Part shown: piece after piece, positions 44,787 through 53,820 of the stretch
Position numbering within the stretch: the stretch's first letter is position 1
Layout of the letters: every line of letters begins with the position of its first letter
From: Eubacterium sp. AF36-5BH
GTDB lineage: Bacteria > Bacillota > Clostridia > Lachnospirales > Lachnospiraceae
NCBI RefSeq assembly: GCF_003460505.1
Contig: NZ_QTVG01000007.1
Location: 26,716 to 90,715 of the forward strand
DNA length: 64,000 nt
Reading direction: 5' to 3'
Translations under genes and position numbers: made by a program
The notes under the pieces: generated by a model
What the model was told of the DNA's origin: nothing
Seen by the model: the letters and a program-made list of their open reading frames with translations, nothing else
Databases searched by the model: none

Positions 44787-46136
44787 TTATACATCAAAGG
44801 GCAGTTGAACATTATCATCTACTTCCATAAATTCATCAATATGTTTTCTCTTCCATCCTCTTTGAGTTCCATATTTTTCAAATCTATGGCTTGATATCTG
44901 TTCCCAATCATTTGAAAATTCATTCCTCATAATTGAGCCAATTTCTTTTGATTCATAAGGTTTAGGCTCTTCATTTTCGTGATGAAATGCCAATTCATAA
45001 ATCATAGAAGAACATACATAATCCTCATCTGTCGTTTCAAGAAAGTTTCCAATAATGCCAACCTTAGTATCTTCCGGCATACAGTTCTTCTGCATTTCAA
45101 TCAATTTTTCTGTAAGTTCCTTGTTAAATACAAGTTTTGTATTAACACCTCTATGGTACATATCCATAATTTCTGCCCAACACTGTTCTATATAATTTCT
45201 TGTCTCATCCTCATCTTCAAGTGGATGATGCTCTGCCTTATCCTTATCAACAAATATCGGAATGAATCTTCTATTACCTGATCTGTCAAAAGGTAAGAAA
45301 TCAGCATTATTTGAGGAACCAACGAAGATACACTGTCGAGGCCTATCCTCTGGATGAGTTTCATATGGCACCTTATAAGTCTCACTTTGACGACTTAAGA
45401 ATGATTTGATTTCTTCAACACTTCTCGCATTGCAAGTAGCAAGCATTTCTGCCATTTCGATAATCCAATGTCCCTGAATCTTTCTAAATACATTCTCATC
45501 ATCAAGCTTTCTTAAATCATCTGAGAACCATTCATTATCCATTGTTAAAAATCTTAAGAAGCTTGATTTACCTGCACCCTGTCCACCAACTAACCAAACC
45601 ATATATTCAAATTTGCAGCCTGGATTAAATACTCTTTCAACAGCTCCCATCATCATAATTCTTGTTGCTTCATAGACATAATCGCTTTCCTCTGTTCCAA
45701 GATATCTTGGAAGAAGATGTCTAACTCTGGCAACGCCATCCCATTTAAGACTTTCAAGTTTTTCCACAATAGGATGATAGTGATTGTTATTACTAACAAT
45801 ATCAATGGCTCTTTTTACATTCTTATCTCTTGTTATTCCATATCTCTTTTCCATACGGAGAAGAATGTTATTAAAGTCTGTATCTGTAAATGATTTAGAA
45901 CGTCTACGCCAGTCCATTTCCATAACAATGTCTGTCTGACATGAGAGTTCATTTCTCTTAATTGAATCTTTAAATTCAGGATCATTTTCTAATACAGTAA
46001 TTGCATTACTTATAGTCTGTCTTGGCGTCCCATCTTTTCTCTTTTCGAGACTTTCGTAAATAAACTCAATTTCATTATTAAATTTTTCGTTCTTTTCCTC
46101 TGTATTAGAGGAAATAATATTCTTGTTGTAATTCAT
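44787..46136 (-). CDS. Virulence-associated E family replication protein (primase-helicase ATPase)
   Basis: The protein has a helicase-type core: Walker A GGQGAGKS at 184-191, WFSDDLRKLDD, IIEMAEM (Walker B) and GSSNNADFLPFDRSGNRRF, the pattern of VapE/D5-like proteins found in satellite phages and integrative elements. The N-terminal primase part is not complete here, so it may act as helicase only. It is preceded by AGGAGG and an inverted repeat, and followed by an iteron-like region. Confidence 0.88.
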   Translation of the reverse strand: MNYNKNIISSNTEEKNEKFNNEIEFIYESLEKRKDGTPRQTISNAITVLENDPEFKDSIKRNELSCQTDIVMEMDWRRRSKSFTDTDFNNILLRMEKRYGITRDKNVKRAIDIVSNNNHYHPIVEKLESLKWDGVARVRHLLPRYLGTEESDYVYEATRIMMMGAVERVFNPGCKFEYMVWLVGGQGAGKSSFLRFLTMDNEWFSDDLRKLDDENVFRKIQGHWIIEMAEMLATCNARSVEEIKSFLSRQSETYKVPYETHPEDRPRQCIFVGSSNNADFLPFDRSGNRRFIPIFVDKDKAEHHPLEDEDETRNYIEQCWAEIMDMYHRGVNTKLVFNKELTEKLIEMQKNCMPEDTKVGIIGNFLETTDEDYVCSSMIYELAFHHENEEPKPYESKEIGSIMRNEFSNDWEQISSHRFEKYGTQRGWKRKHIDEFMEVDDNVQLPFDV

Positions 46137-46205
46137 TGCGAATTTCCTCCTTTATTTCATATTTTTTAAATTTCTAGTGATAAACCACTTGTTGTAGGAA
46201 GAAAC

Positions 46206-46243
46206 CCTTGCTATAATTTAGGTGTGTGATAAACGTAGCAAGG
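46206..46243. promoter_or_regulatory. Inverted repeat in the leader of the VapE-like gene
   Basis: CCTTGCTA (46206-46213) and TAGCAAGG (46236-46243) form a hairpin with outer GGAAG and CTTCC arms. It could be an operator or an attenuator. Confidence 0.4.
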
Positions 46244-46278
46244 ATAACTTCCTTGGTACATAGAGTCCTAAGATTTGC

Positions 46279-46611
46279 TTAGGGCTTTTTTCTTTCTTCA
46301 AATCCATCTAATATATCTAACATTGTTCTAATCGGAACAAATATTTCTTCGTCGATTTCTCCACCAGCTTCAATTCTTTTCAACTGTGCGATTATCTCTT
46401 GAAGATATTTTCTAAAGCTAAGCATCATCAACGGATTTCCTACAGTTCTTATCTTTGTATAAAGTAGTGATTGAACAATAAATTCTTGTTTCGTCTGAAA
46501 GCCACTTAATTTGGCTCTCATATTAATTTCTTCATTTTCTTCTGGAGAAACTCTAAATGCAACCATTACATTTCTCCATCTTCCTTTGGCATCATTACTC
46601 TTCGCAGTCAT
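46279..46611 (-). CDS. mobC: Mobilization-accessory (MobC-like) protein
   Basis: A ribbon-helix-helix-like protein (MVAFRVSPEENEEINMRAKL) followed by SGFQTKQEFIVQSLLYTKI and a helical tail. This is the partner type that brings the relaxase to oriT, and it has a relative in element D (7148-7531). It overlaps the end of the integrase gene by 17 nt, so both come from one mRNA. Confidence 0.7.
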   Translation of the reverse strand: MTAKSNDAKGRWRNVMVAFRVSPEENEEINMRAKLSGFQTKQEFIVQSLLYTKIRTVGNPLMMLSFRKYLQEIIAQLKRIEAGGEIDEEIFVPIRTMLDILDGFEERKKP

Positions 46612-47686
46612 CTAACAAAGCCTCTCTTTCTTCATCCATTGTTTTTGCCATATCTGTCTGAACAGTTGGGAATAAATGTGCATACTTATAAGTAATATCC
46701 ACCGCCTCGTGTCCAAGTCTATCTGCAATCGCAAGTGCTGAATAACCTTTATCAATTAGATAAGATACATGCGAGTGCCTCAAATCATGAATTCTTATTC
46801 TCTTAACCCCTGCAGCCTTTGAACCTCTATCCATTTCGTGTCCAAGAAAGCTTTTTGAATTTTGAAAGATTCTGTCATATTTTCCAAAACCATATAAGCT
46901 ATCCAAATAATCTTTCACTTCCTCCACCAAAAAATCTGGCAATATAACTTCTCTTATACTTTTCACTGTCTTCGGGTCAGTAACAATATCCTTTCCACCA
47001 ACTTTTTTGTACGACTTTGTAATCTTCAAAATATTATTTTCAAAATCAAAATCATTTGGTGTTAATGCAAGAAACTCTCCAACTCTAATTCCCGTCCAAT
47101 AAAGAATTTCAAATGCATAGAATGATTGTGGCTTATCACATATCTTCTCAACAAACTTCTGATATTCCTTTTGAGTCCAGAAATCAACTTTTCTGTTTCT
47201 TTTGCTAGCCATATTTCCTGCTTTGTTTGCTACATTCCATTTAAGACCATAGAATTTAACAGCATGATTCAACATTGCACTTAACTGTCCATGAATAGTA
47301 TTTAAATAAGAATCTGAAAGAAGCTTTCCCTCTTTAGTTTTTAACTTTCTCATCTCATTCTGCCATTCAAAAATATCAGCAACTTTCAATTCATCAATTT
47401 TTCTTTTCCCCAAATAGGGAATAATTTTCGTTTCAATAACAACAGTTTTTTGTTCCCAGGTATTTGGCCTAACCTTGTTACTAACATCTCGCTTATATAA
47501 CTCATAAAAGTCTTCAAGCGTCATATTCATATCTTGATGATCCTGCAATTTAAAATGTCTTTCCCAATCTTGAGCTTCTCTTTTTGTTTTAAAACCTCTT
47601 TTTGTCTTCTGCTTACGTTCACCTTTATAATTTTTATAATAGGTGCGTACTTCCCATTTACCAGTTTTCTCGTTTTTACAAATCAT
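46595..47686 (-). CDS. int: Tyrosine-type site-specific integrase of element A
   Basis: The 363-aa protein has an N-terminal arm-binding domain (KWEVRTYYKNYKGERKQKTK), a SAM-like core domain and the catalytic set R201 (TGIRVGE), H300 with R303 (HDLRH), H326 (GHEAVDIT) and Y335. It belongs to the Tn916/phage integrase kind with an AP2-like arm domain. It should recombine at the guaA end (att site 1) and at 37646. An upstream small excisionase-like gene ends next to its start. This is the only integrase in the window. Confidence 0.95.
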   Translation of the reverse strand: MICKNEKTGKWEVRTYYKNYKGERKQKTKRGFKTKREAQDWERHFKLQDHQDMNMTLEDFYELYKRDVSNKVRPNTWEQKTVVIETKIIPYLGKRKIDELKVADIFEWQNEMRKLKTKEGKLLSDSYLNTIHGQLSAMLNHAVKFYGLKWNVANKAGNMASKRNRKVDFWTQKEYQKFVEKICDKPQSFYAFEILYWTGIRVGEFLALTPNDFDFENNILKITKSYKKVGGKDIVTDPKTVKSIREVILPDFLVEEVKDYLDSLYGFGKYDRIFQNSKSFLGHEMDRGSKAAGVKRIRIHDLRHSHVSYLIDKGYSALAIADRLGHEAVDITYKYAHLFPTVQTDMAKTMDEEREALLDDCEE

Positions 47687-47884
47687 TTATTTATCCTCCT
47701 CTTTTGCCTTAGTACCATAAATACGTTCTTCGAAGTACTGTCTGCTAAGTCTTCCCTGAACAGTTACGAATCCCTGTTCTTTTAGTTCGTTATTAAGTTG
47801 TCTGATAAGTTTGTAACCATAAGCTTCTGATACTCCCATTTCCTCAGCTATATCTTTTGCTCTTATAAAAAGTGTTTCGGACAT
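47687..47884 (-). CDS. xis: Excisionase-like small DNA-binding protein
   Basis: A 65-aa protein with a single helix-turn-helix (IRAKDIAEEMGVSEAYGYKL) and a basic tail. By size and place directly before the integrase gene it is the recombination-direction factor. AAGGAGGTG precedes the ATG. Confidence 0.75.
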   Translation of the reverse strand: MSETLFIRAKDIAEEMGVSEAYGYKLIRQLNNELKEQGFVTVQGRLSRQYFEERIYGTKAKEEDK

Positions 47885-47934
47885 ACAATCACCTCCTTCC
47901 GTATAAAATACAAAACTATAATCTATTGTTTTCG

Positions 47935-48049
47935 CAGTACATTTGTGAACTGTATTGTACTCATTTTATCAGTTCATTTATGTACTGTCAACAAAAACAT
48001 TTCACTTTTGAACTGTTTGATAATATTTATGTTTCACAAATGAACTGTT
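47935..48049. promoter_or_regulatory. Cluster of palindromic operators between xis and the XRE gene
   Basis: CAGTACATTTGTGAACTG (47935-47952) and CAGTTCATTTATGTACTG (47970-47987) are near-palindromes of one type. Two half-like sites (TTTCACTTTTGAACTG around 48000-48015, TTTCACAAATGAACTG 48032-48047) follow. They lie in the divergent promoter of xis-int and the XRE gene and most likely bind the XRE protein. Confidence 0.65.
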
Positions 48050-48098
48050 TATGATACAATACAAATAGTTATGAATAGATATGGGAAGGAATGTTTCT

Positions 48099-48710
48099 AT
48101 GAAAAAAAATAAAAGAGAGTTCTCTCTAAACGCCAAAAACCTAGCTTCAGCTAATTTAGGACAGAAGATTAGATTCTACAGACAAATTGCAGGCATGACT
48201 CAAAAAGACCTTGGAATTGCTGTAGGCGTAAATGAATCTACCATAAGAAATTACGAACTTGGAAATCGTTATCCAGACACGGATACAATATTTGATATTG
48301 CTAATGCCTTAGAAATTACGCCATATGAACTATCTGCTCCAAATCCTACTTCTGCAGCTAGCTCACTTCAATATTTATTTGATATTGAGAAAACATTGGA
48401 TTTAACTCCAATTGTTATTGATGGAAAAGTTTATTTGGAAGTATCTTCTGATATAGAAGTTGACGATCCAACTGTTGCTCCACTTGCTAACCTAAAAAGA
48501 ATGATTACTCATTGGGCAACAATGTACGAAAGATTTATCAATGAAGAGATTGACGAAGAAACATATCTCTTATGGCAGGCTAAATATATGAGTTTTGGAA
48601 CAAATGAAGCTGACATTATATATAATGCTAAAAGTGAGAAGGAAATTGAAGTCGATACAAACCTTTCCAATGCAAAGAAAAGATTAAGGAAAGTTAATTT
48701 AAAAGATTAA
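48099..48710 (+). CDS. XRE-family regulator of element A
   Basis: Residues 20-80 hold a Cro/C1-type helix-turn-helix (YRQIAGMTQKDLGIAVGV, then VNESTIRNYELGNRYPD). A C-terminal part of 120 residues is probably for dimerisation or sensing. Start set at ATG 48099 with GGAAGGA 8 nt upstream; an ATG at 48081 is in frame. It is divergent from xis-int and is presumably the repressor that keeps the element quiet. Confidence 0.85.
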   Translation: MKKNKREFSLNAKNLASANLGQKIRFYRQIAGMTQKDLGIAVGVNESTIRNYELGNRYPDTDTIFDIANALEITPYELSAPNPTSAASSLQYLFDIEKTLDLTPIVIDGKVYLEVSSDIEVDDPTVAPLANLKRMITHWATMYERFINEEIDEETYLLWQAKYMSFGTNEADIIYNAKSEKEIEVDTNLSNAKKRLRKVNLKD

Positions 48711-48806
48711 TAAATGAGATTTTTATTACAGAAAGCATAAATCAGTAAACTATGCATATAAGTTTCTTACAATCTCTTTCGCAGAAAAACCTAATTTATC
48801 ATATTA

Positions 48807-48829
48807 ACCCTGTGGTGGCACCACAGGGT
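48807..48829 (+). terminator. Terminator of the XRE gene
   Basis: ACCCTGTGG and CCACAGGGT around TGGCA form a 9-bp GC-rich stem followed by ATTTTAATT. It lies about 100 nt after the stop. Confidence 0.65.
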
Positions 48830-48959
48830 ATTTTAATTCAAAGTAAAATTTTTCTCCATTCATAAATGTAAATTACATTTAATTTTTCAAAGCTATATCA
48901 ATTGAAATGCTATAAATCTAAGACTCACTGTCCATCTTACAATAGATTGGATTTATTTC

Positions 48960-51230
48960 TTAATCCGTCTCAACATTTTCATAAACTTCCTTTTCATTTG
49001 CTTCAATAATTTCAAGTCTTTGATAAAGCATATTTATTATTATCATAGTTATTCGAAATCCAAACCTCAAACTTCTACCTGATAAATAATTGCGTCCATG
49101 TATACACTCATTTCTTATATTTAGTGAATTACCATTATACATAAAATTATATGCCATAAATAGATCAGGAACATTTTCAAACGATTTACTAACCGAAAAT
49201 ATATCAGATATAATTTCTCTTAATATTGAACTAGAATCTTTATACTTCATAAATTCAGACTTATTTTCTTTGAAAGGTACATATCCTATGGTGATAGCCA
49301 ATTTTCTAATTACTTTTTCTAATATAGGAAATAACTGAGTAATATGTGCAAGTTTAAGATTTTCATCGTACATAATGAGTGTATATTCAGATTTTTCAGC
49401 AATTCGATTATACATTTTTTCTTCCTGCATCAATGTTGCAGCGAGCATTTCCGCATATAGTTTCTGTCGTGTATGTATTGCCCTAATATGTGCATCTGTT
49501 TCCATATTGTTCAAAAACTTATATGCTTTTTCTGACTTAATATTTTCTACAAGCTGCTTGAGAAGATTATCTATTTCGTGCCTATGGTAGTTTATCGGAA
49601 TTTCTTCTATAGGAAAAACTTTATGAATCTCCATGTGGGAACACATATAAGTAAAAGGATTTTCTGCAGTGTTTTGCATTATCTTAATAATCTCTTTTTC
49701 CTTAGCAATTGGGCTAGAATATGCAAATACCAAAGGATTTTCAATCAGCGATTTGCAACTCTCTTCAATTTCAATTTTAGAAACTTCAGTTGTATTACTA
49801 AATGTGTGTAATTGCCCAACAACTGCTGTGTAATATTCGTTCTCCCATAGTTGTTGTACTTGAATCATAAATTGATGAATTATTTTTTTGTCAATATTTA
49901 GTCCCTTAGAATTTATTTCCATAAGAAAAATCATAAATTCATAAAATAAAGTAGGTATCATCCGATCCTCTTTATTTTCGGTATATAGATTAAAAGCTTC
50001 TACTACTTTCGAAAGATATTGCAAGTCAATTTTTTTAACGCTATCTTTATTTTGAAGATATCTAATAAACTCATTAACATTCGTTACACTATCAATTTCT
50101 TTATATAAATTATCATAATATTGGTTAACTTGCTTTTTTTGTTCTTTCGATATTGGAATTTTATCTTCCAAATATTGTTTAACAACTTTAATATTGTTCA
50201 CAGATTGAATTTTCACAATAAAATCTATGTAATCTGTTTTTCTACTAAGATGTCCGATTTTTTTATCCTGAAATAAGTATGATAATACTGTATATGACGA
50301 AACATCTGTCTTATTATTATCTAACAGCGTATCAAACGCATCAGAATACAACTTACAATGAGTCAAAACAGTTCTGTCTGATGGCGTAACCCCGTACAAT
50401 ATATATCTAACAGTCTCTATTACAAAATCTGCTACTGAATCTGAAAAATATTCTGTCATCTTATTTAAAATGTATTCAGTCCATAATTCAGGATTAGGAG
50501 TTTTTCTCCCACCACCTTGAAACATTGGATTAAGCGTTCTATCTCCTATAGAAGTCATAAGCATTTCTATAAGATACGATTCCTCCCAAGTCCAGTCAGA
50601 ATCTTTATTGATATGCTGATATGAAAAACTATTTACGGAAACTAGCTGATTCTTATGATTCTCAATAAATTTATCATGTACTGGATAAAATATTTGTTCA
50701 GCATTATCTATGAAACACTGCTTGAGTTCTTCAATACCCTCAATTTTTATATCATCAAAATATTTCAATAGATTGTCTTTCTCCAATAATATTGAAGTCA
50801 TATCTATTAATTCATAATAGTTATGTTGAGTCATTAAATTAATATTATATATGTACTCTGATGCATTATCCGCATTTTCTAATCTAGTTATCCACACGAT
50901 TAAAAGCATTATTTGTCCATATTTTGTTGTTAACGACTCTTTACAATGTTCAACATCTATTTGTCCTTGATAAAATTGAGCCAACATAATATTATCATGT
51001 ATAATAGGATTGTTATCCTCTATAATAAATCCTTCTATAGATACAATTCTAATAAAATATGAGTATAAGTTTCTCAAATGATTATAATTTATAAAGTCAT
51101 GCCAACTACCTATATCATCTAAATCAAAGGCTCTAATAATTTCATTGCTAAACCAATTCCAGTCCTTTCTTTTTTCAAGACAACCATCTGCATATTTTAC
51201 AAGTATTTTATGTTCAAAAAAGTTGTTCAT
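48960..51230 (-). CDS. Large orphan protein with C-terminal HEPN-type RX4H motif (756 aa)
   Basis: The protein is helical and has no signal peptide or membrane segment. At residues 706-711 the sequence RNECIH is an RX4H motif in a helical context (NIRNECIHGRNYL, then GFRITMIIINMLYQRL), which is the RNase site of HEPN proteins; DUF4209 is the closest family I can think of. It is the cargo gene next to att site 1, GGAGGG lies before ATG 51230, and no antitoxin is visible beside it. I infer a phage-triggered RNase, not proven. Confidence 0.6.
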   Translation of the reverse strand: MNNFFEHKILVKYADGCLEKRKDWNWFSNEIIRAFDLDDIGSWHDFINYNHLRNLYSYFIRIVSIEGFIIEDNNPIIHDNIMLAQFYQGQIDVEHCKESLTTKYGQIMLLIVWITRLENADNASEYIYNINLMTQHNYYELIDMTSILLEKDNLLKYFDDIKIEGIEELKQCFIDNAEQIFYPVHDKFIENHKNQLVSVNSFSYQHINKDSDWTWEESYLIEMLMTSIGDRTLNPMFQGGGRKTPNPELWTEYILNKMTEYFSDSVADFVIETVRYILYGVTPSDRTVLTHCKLYSDAFDTLLDNNKTDVSSYTVLSYLFQDKKIGHLSRKTDYIDFIVKIQSVNNIKVVKQYLEDKIPISKEQKKQVNQYYDNLYKEIDSVTNVNEFIRYLQNKDSVKKIDLQYLSKVVEAFNLYTENKEDRMIPTLFYEFMIFLMEINSKGLNIDKKIIHQFMIQVQQLWENEYYTAVVGQLHTFSNTTEVSKIEIEESCKSLIENPLVFAYSSPIAKEKEIIKIMQNTAENPFTYMCSHMEIHKVFPIEEIPINYHRHEIDNLLKQLVENIKSEKAYKFLNNMETDAHIRAIHTRQKLYAEMLAATLMQEEKMYNRIAEKSEYTLIMYDENLKLAHITQLFPILEKVIRKLAITIGYVPFKENKSEFMKYKDSSSILREIISDIFSVSKSFENVPDLFMAYNFMYNGNSLNIRNECIHGRNYLSGRSLRFGFRITMIIINMLYQRLEIIEANEKEVYENVETD

Positions 51231-51405
51231 CTGCTTCCCTCCTGTATAATCTACTTACATAATAATATCTTTTTTTACAAAATATATGGTATTACTAATT
51301 AAATATTTTCTTTTAGCTTTGATTTTGTCCCAAGAATTAGATAATTTCTTATACATACTATTTTTAACTCTGTAAAGTTTTCTTATATGTCTATTTTTCT
51401 ATTTT

Positions 51406-51423
51406 CAGTTCACAAGTGTACTA
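51406..51423. promoter_or_regulatory. XRE-type operator at the right end of element A
   Basis: CAGTTCACAAGTGTACTA has the same arms as the operators near 47935 and 47970 and lies close to the arm repeats. Confidence 0.5.
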
Positions 51424-51457
51424 TAGTAGACGATTTTAGAAAAAAATAGCACAAATT

Positions 51458-51475
51458 ATTGTCATTTTATTGTCA
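51458..51475. repeat. Arm-type tandem repeat, right end of element A (ATTGTCA x2)
   Basis: ATTGTCA at 51458-51464 and 51469-51475, period 11 bp. Identical to the left-end repeat at 37761-37778. Confidence 0.75.
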
Positions 51476-51482
51476 CTGAAAA

Positions 51483-51524
51483 AATCCAAAAACCCACAAA
51501 GCCTTTATTTATGGGCTTTGTGGG
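51483..51524 (-). terminator. Terminator of guaA
   Basis: CCCACAAAGCC (51493-51503) pairs with GGCTTTGTGGG (51514-51524), an 11-bp stem, and on the minus strand a T-rich tract follows. It lies inside element A, so the element supplies the terminator. Confidence 0.85.
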
Positions 51525-51545
51525 CATATTTAACTTGTTTTTGAA

Positions 51546-53090
51546 CTATTCAAACTCTATAGTTCCAGGTGGCTTACTTGTCAAATCGTACATTACTCGA
51601 TTGACTCCTTTCACCTCGTTTATTATTCTGTTCATTACCTTGTTCAATACTTCGTATGGTATTTCAGCAGATTCGGCTGTCATAAAGTCGATTGTCTTTA
51701 CGGCTCTGAGGGCTACTGCGTAGTCGTATGTTCTCTCGTCTCCCATTACACCTACTGAACGCATATTTGTTAATGCTGCGAAATACTGGTTTATTTCTTT
51801 ATCAAGACCTGCGTTTGCAATTTCTTCACGATAGATTGCATCTGCATCCTGAACAATTTTCACTTTTTCGGCTGTTACTTCACCGATGATTCTGATTCCA
51901 AGTCCCGGACCTGGGAATGGCTGACGGAATACTAAATATTCTGGAATGCCAAGTTCAAGTCCAGCCTTACGAACTTCGTCCTTGAACAAATCGCGAAGTG
52001 GCTCGATAATCTCCTTAAAATCAACATAATCAGGCAATCCACCTACATTGTGGTGAGATTTGATTACTGCTGATTCTCCGCCCAGACCGCTTTCTACAAC
52101 GTCAGGGTAAATCGTTCCCTGAACCAAATAGTCAACTGCTCCGATTTTCTTTGCCTCTTCCTCAAATACGCGGATGAATTCTTCTCCGATTATTTTACGT
52201 TTTGCTTCAGGTTCTTCAACTCCTGCAAGTTTTTCGTAAAATCTATCCTGTGCATTTACACGAATAAAGTTTAAATCATAATCACCATTAGGGCCAAATA
52301 CAGCTTCAACTTCGTCGCCTTCATTCTTTCTTAAAAGACCATGGTCTACAAATACGCATGTAAGCTGGTTTCCAATTGCCTTTGCCAAAAGTACAGCTGC
52401 CACTGATGAATCAACACCACCTGACAAAGCACAAAGCACCTTTCCATCGCCTACTTTTTCACGAATTGCTTTTATTGAATTTTCAACGAATGAGTCCATC
52501 TTCCAATCACCGGCACAACCACATACGTTATATACATAGTTGCTTAAAATTTCTTTTCCGCGAACTGTGTGTAACACTTCCGGATGGAACTGAATTGCAT
52601 AAAGCTTCTTTTCTTCACATTCTGCAACGGCTACAGGGCAATCGCTTGTGTGACCTGTAATTTTGAATCCTGGTGCAGCCTGTGAAATGTAGTCAAAATG
52701 GCTCATCCAACAAACTGTATCTTCTTCAATACCTGTAAATAATTTTGAAGTTGTATCTACATGTACTTCTGTCTTTCCATATTCTCTTACAGGAGCTTTT
52801 TCAACTTTACCACCAAGAATGTGCTGCATTAATTGAGCTCCATAACATAATCCAAGTACAGGAATTCCAAGTTCAAATAACTCTTTAGTATAAGTTGGTG
52901 CGCCTTCTTCGTAACAACTGTTTGGTCCACCTGTTAAAATAATTCCTTTTGGATTCATTTCTTTTATCTTTTCGATATCTGTTTTATATGAATAAATTTC
53001 ACAGTAAACATTACATTCACGAACTCGTCTGGCAACAAGCTGGTTGTACTGTCCTCCGAAATCTATTACGATAACTAACTCTCTATCCAT
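51546..53090 (-). CDS. guaA: GMP synthase (glutamine-hydrolysing)
   Basis: Class I glutamine amidotransferase domain at the N-terminus with catalytic Cys in GLCYGAQ (C82) and the His/Glu of FHPEV, then an ATP pyrophosphatase domain with LSGGVDSS, and the C-terminal dimerisation domain ending PPGTIEFE. It makes GMP from XMP, glutamine and ATP. The full 514-aa length is present even though the 3' end is an integration site; the last codons come with the element. Start set at ATG 53090 after AGGAGG. Confidence 0.97.
   Translation of the reverse strand: MDRELVIVIDFGGQYNQLVARRVRECNVYCEIYSYKTDIEKIKEMNPKGIILTGGPNSCYEEGAPTYTKELFELGIPVLGLCYGAQLMQHILGGKVEKAPVREYGKTEVHVDTTSKLFTGIEEDTVCWMSHFDYISQAAPGFKITGHTSDCPVAVAECEEKKLYAIQFHPEVLHTVRGKEILSNYVYNVCGCAGDWKMDSFVENSIKAIREKVGDGKVLCALSGGVDSSVAAVLLAKAIGNQLTCVFVDHGLLRKNEGDEVEAVFGPNGDYDLNFIRVNAQDRFYEKLAGVEEPEAKRKIIGEEFIRVFEEEAKKIGAVDYLVQGTIYPDVVESGLGGESAVIKSHHNVGGLPDYVDFKEIIEPLRDLFKDEVRKAGLELGIPEYLVFRQPFPGPGLGIRIIGEVTAEKVKIVQDADAIYREEIANAGLDKEINQYFAALTNMRSVGVMGDERTYDYAVALRAVKTIDFMTAESAEIPYEVLNKVMNRIINEVKGVNRVMYDLTSKPPGTIEFE
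51547..51557. other. att site 1, inside the end of guaA
   Basis: TATTCAAACTC on the plus strand encodes, on the minus strand, the last three codons of guaA (GAG TTT GAA) plus the first bases of the stop. The same sequence recurs at 37646, 26520 and 10164. Confidence 0.8.
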
Positions 53091-53144
53091 GTTTCCTCCT
53101 GTATATCCGTATTGCAGGAACAATAAAAGACCTGCACTTCTGTT

Positions 53145-53173
53145 ATTTTACTCTATTTTGCTTAAATGTACAA
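53145..53173 (-). promoter_or_regulatory. Promoter of guaA
   Basis: On the minus strand TTGTAC (53168-53173), 17 nt, TAAAAT (53145-53150). The leader of about 50 nt has a small GCAGG/CCTGC hairpin (53114-53135). No purine riboswitch is recognisable. Confidence 0.6.
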
Positions 53174-53363
53174 GGAAGTTATATGTAATCCTTCAACAAA
53201 GATTTCCACATAATTCTCTCTTCCAGAGCAAAGAACGGCTTACCACATTTTTTACTTCAAGTGCATGCCTATTCGCAACTGATTTTTTGCGCGAGTTTTC
53301 ATTCATAGTAAACTATTTAAGACTAAATTAAAATTCTGGAAGATTTTTTATTACATATTAAAA

Positions 53364-53820
53364 GAAGCACCTGCTACATTTCATATAACAGATGCTTCAC
53401 TATCTCAACACCTTAACTTTACAACTACATTCTCAACCGCAGGTACTTTTCTCCTTCATAAATCTTCTCTGAATCTACTACTATACTTATTGTAATCATT
53501 TACAATATTATGTGTATCATTCCTCTCATTTGTCCTGCTTTAACTTCCTTATCTACTCTAACCATAAGATGTTATTGCCCATTGATTCTTCGTTTTGAAT
53601 ACTTCCTATCCTTTCCGTTTCAATGTAACATCTTATCCAATAATTACTACTAAAACAATCTCCCGTTGATTGCCATGTCAGCAGATATCATTGGGTAAAA
53701 TTTCTTTCACCTCTTATCTTAGATACTGTTGCTATTAGGTCGACATCTAATAACAAGGTGGTTGTTAAATGCACTGTATAAGTCGTTCCAGGTGCTTAAT
53801 GCTTATTTATTTTGTAACTC
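53364..53820 (-). ncRNA. Candidate large structured RNA between uvrA and guaA
   Basis: No gene fits in this stretch of about 450 nt, but it is full of long-range pairing. 53620-53636 pairs with 53564-53585 in a 17-bp helix (TCAATG/CATTGA stacked on TAACATCTTAT/ATAAGATGTTA) with one 5-nt bulge. Hairpins CAATC/GATTG (53656-53672) and TATTAG/CTAATA (53733-53752) follow. CAACCACCTT near 53760 can pair with AAGGTGTTG near 53410, closing the whole. It ends in a terminator (GAAGCACCTG/CAGATGCTTC, 53364-53398). An extended -10 (TGCTACATT) is near 53825. Confidence 0.6.

Larger units (their letters stand above)
51231..51545. other. Right end region of element A
   Basis: About 300 nt without a gene: an XRE-type operator (51406-51423), arm repeats (51458-51475) and the guaA terminator (51483-51524), listed separately. 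Confidence 0.7.

Noticed and set aside
46262..46290. Plus-strand hairpin with T run (CCTAAG/CTTAGG)
   Set aside because: It could end a plus-strand transcript, but no plus-strand gene is upstream and it overlaps the end of the mobC-like gene.
53214..53298. Short minus-strand frame of about 38 codons upstream of guaA
   Set aside because: No ribosome binding site and it lies before the guaA promoter; nothing supports translation.
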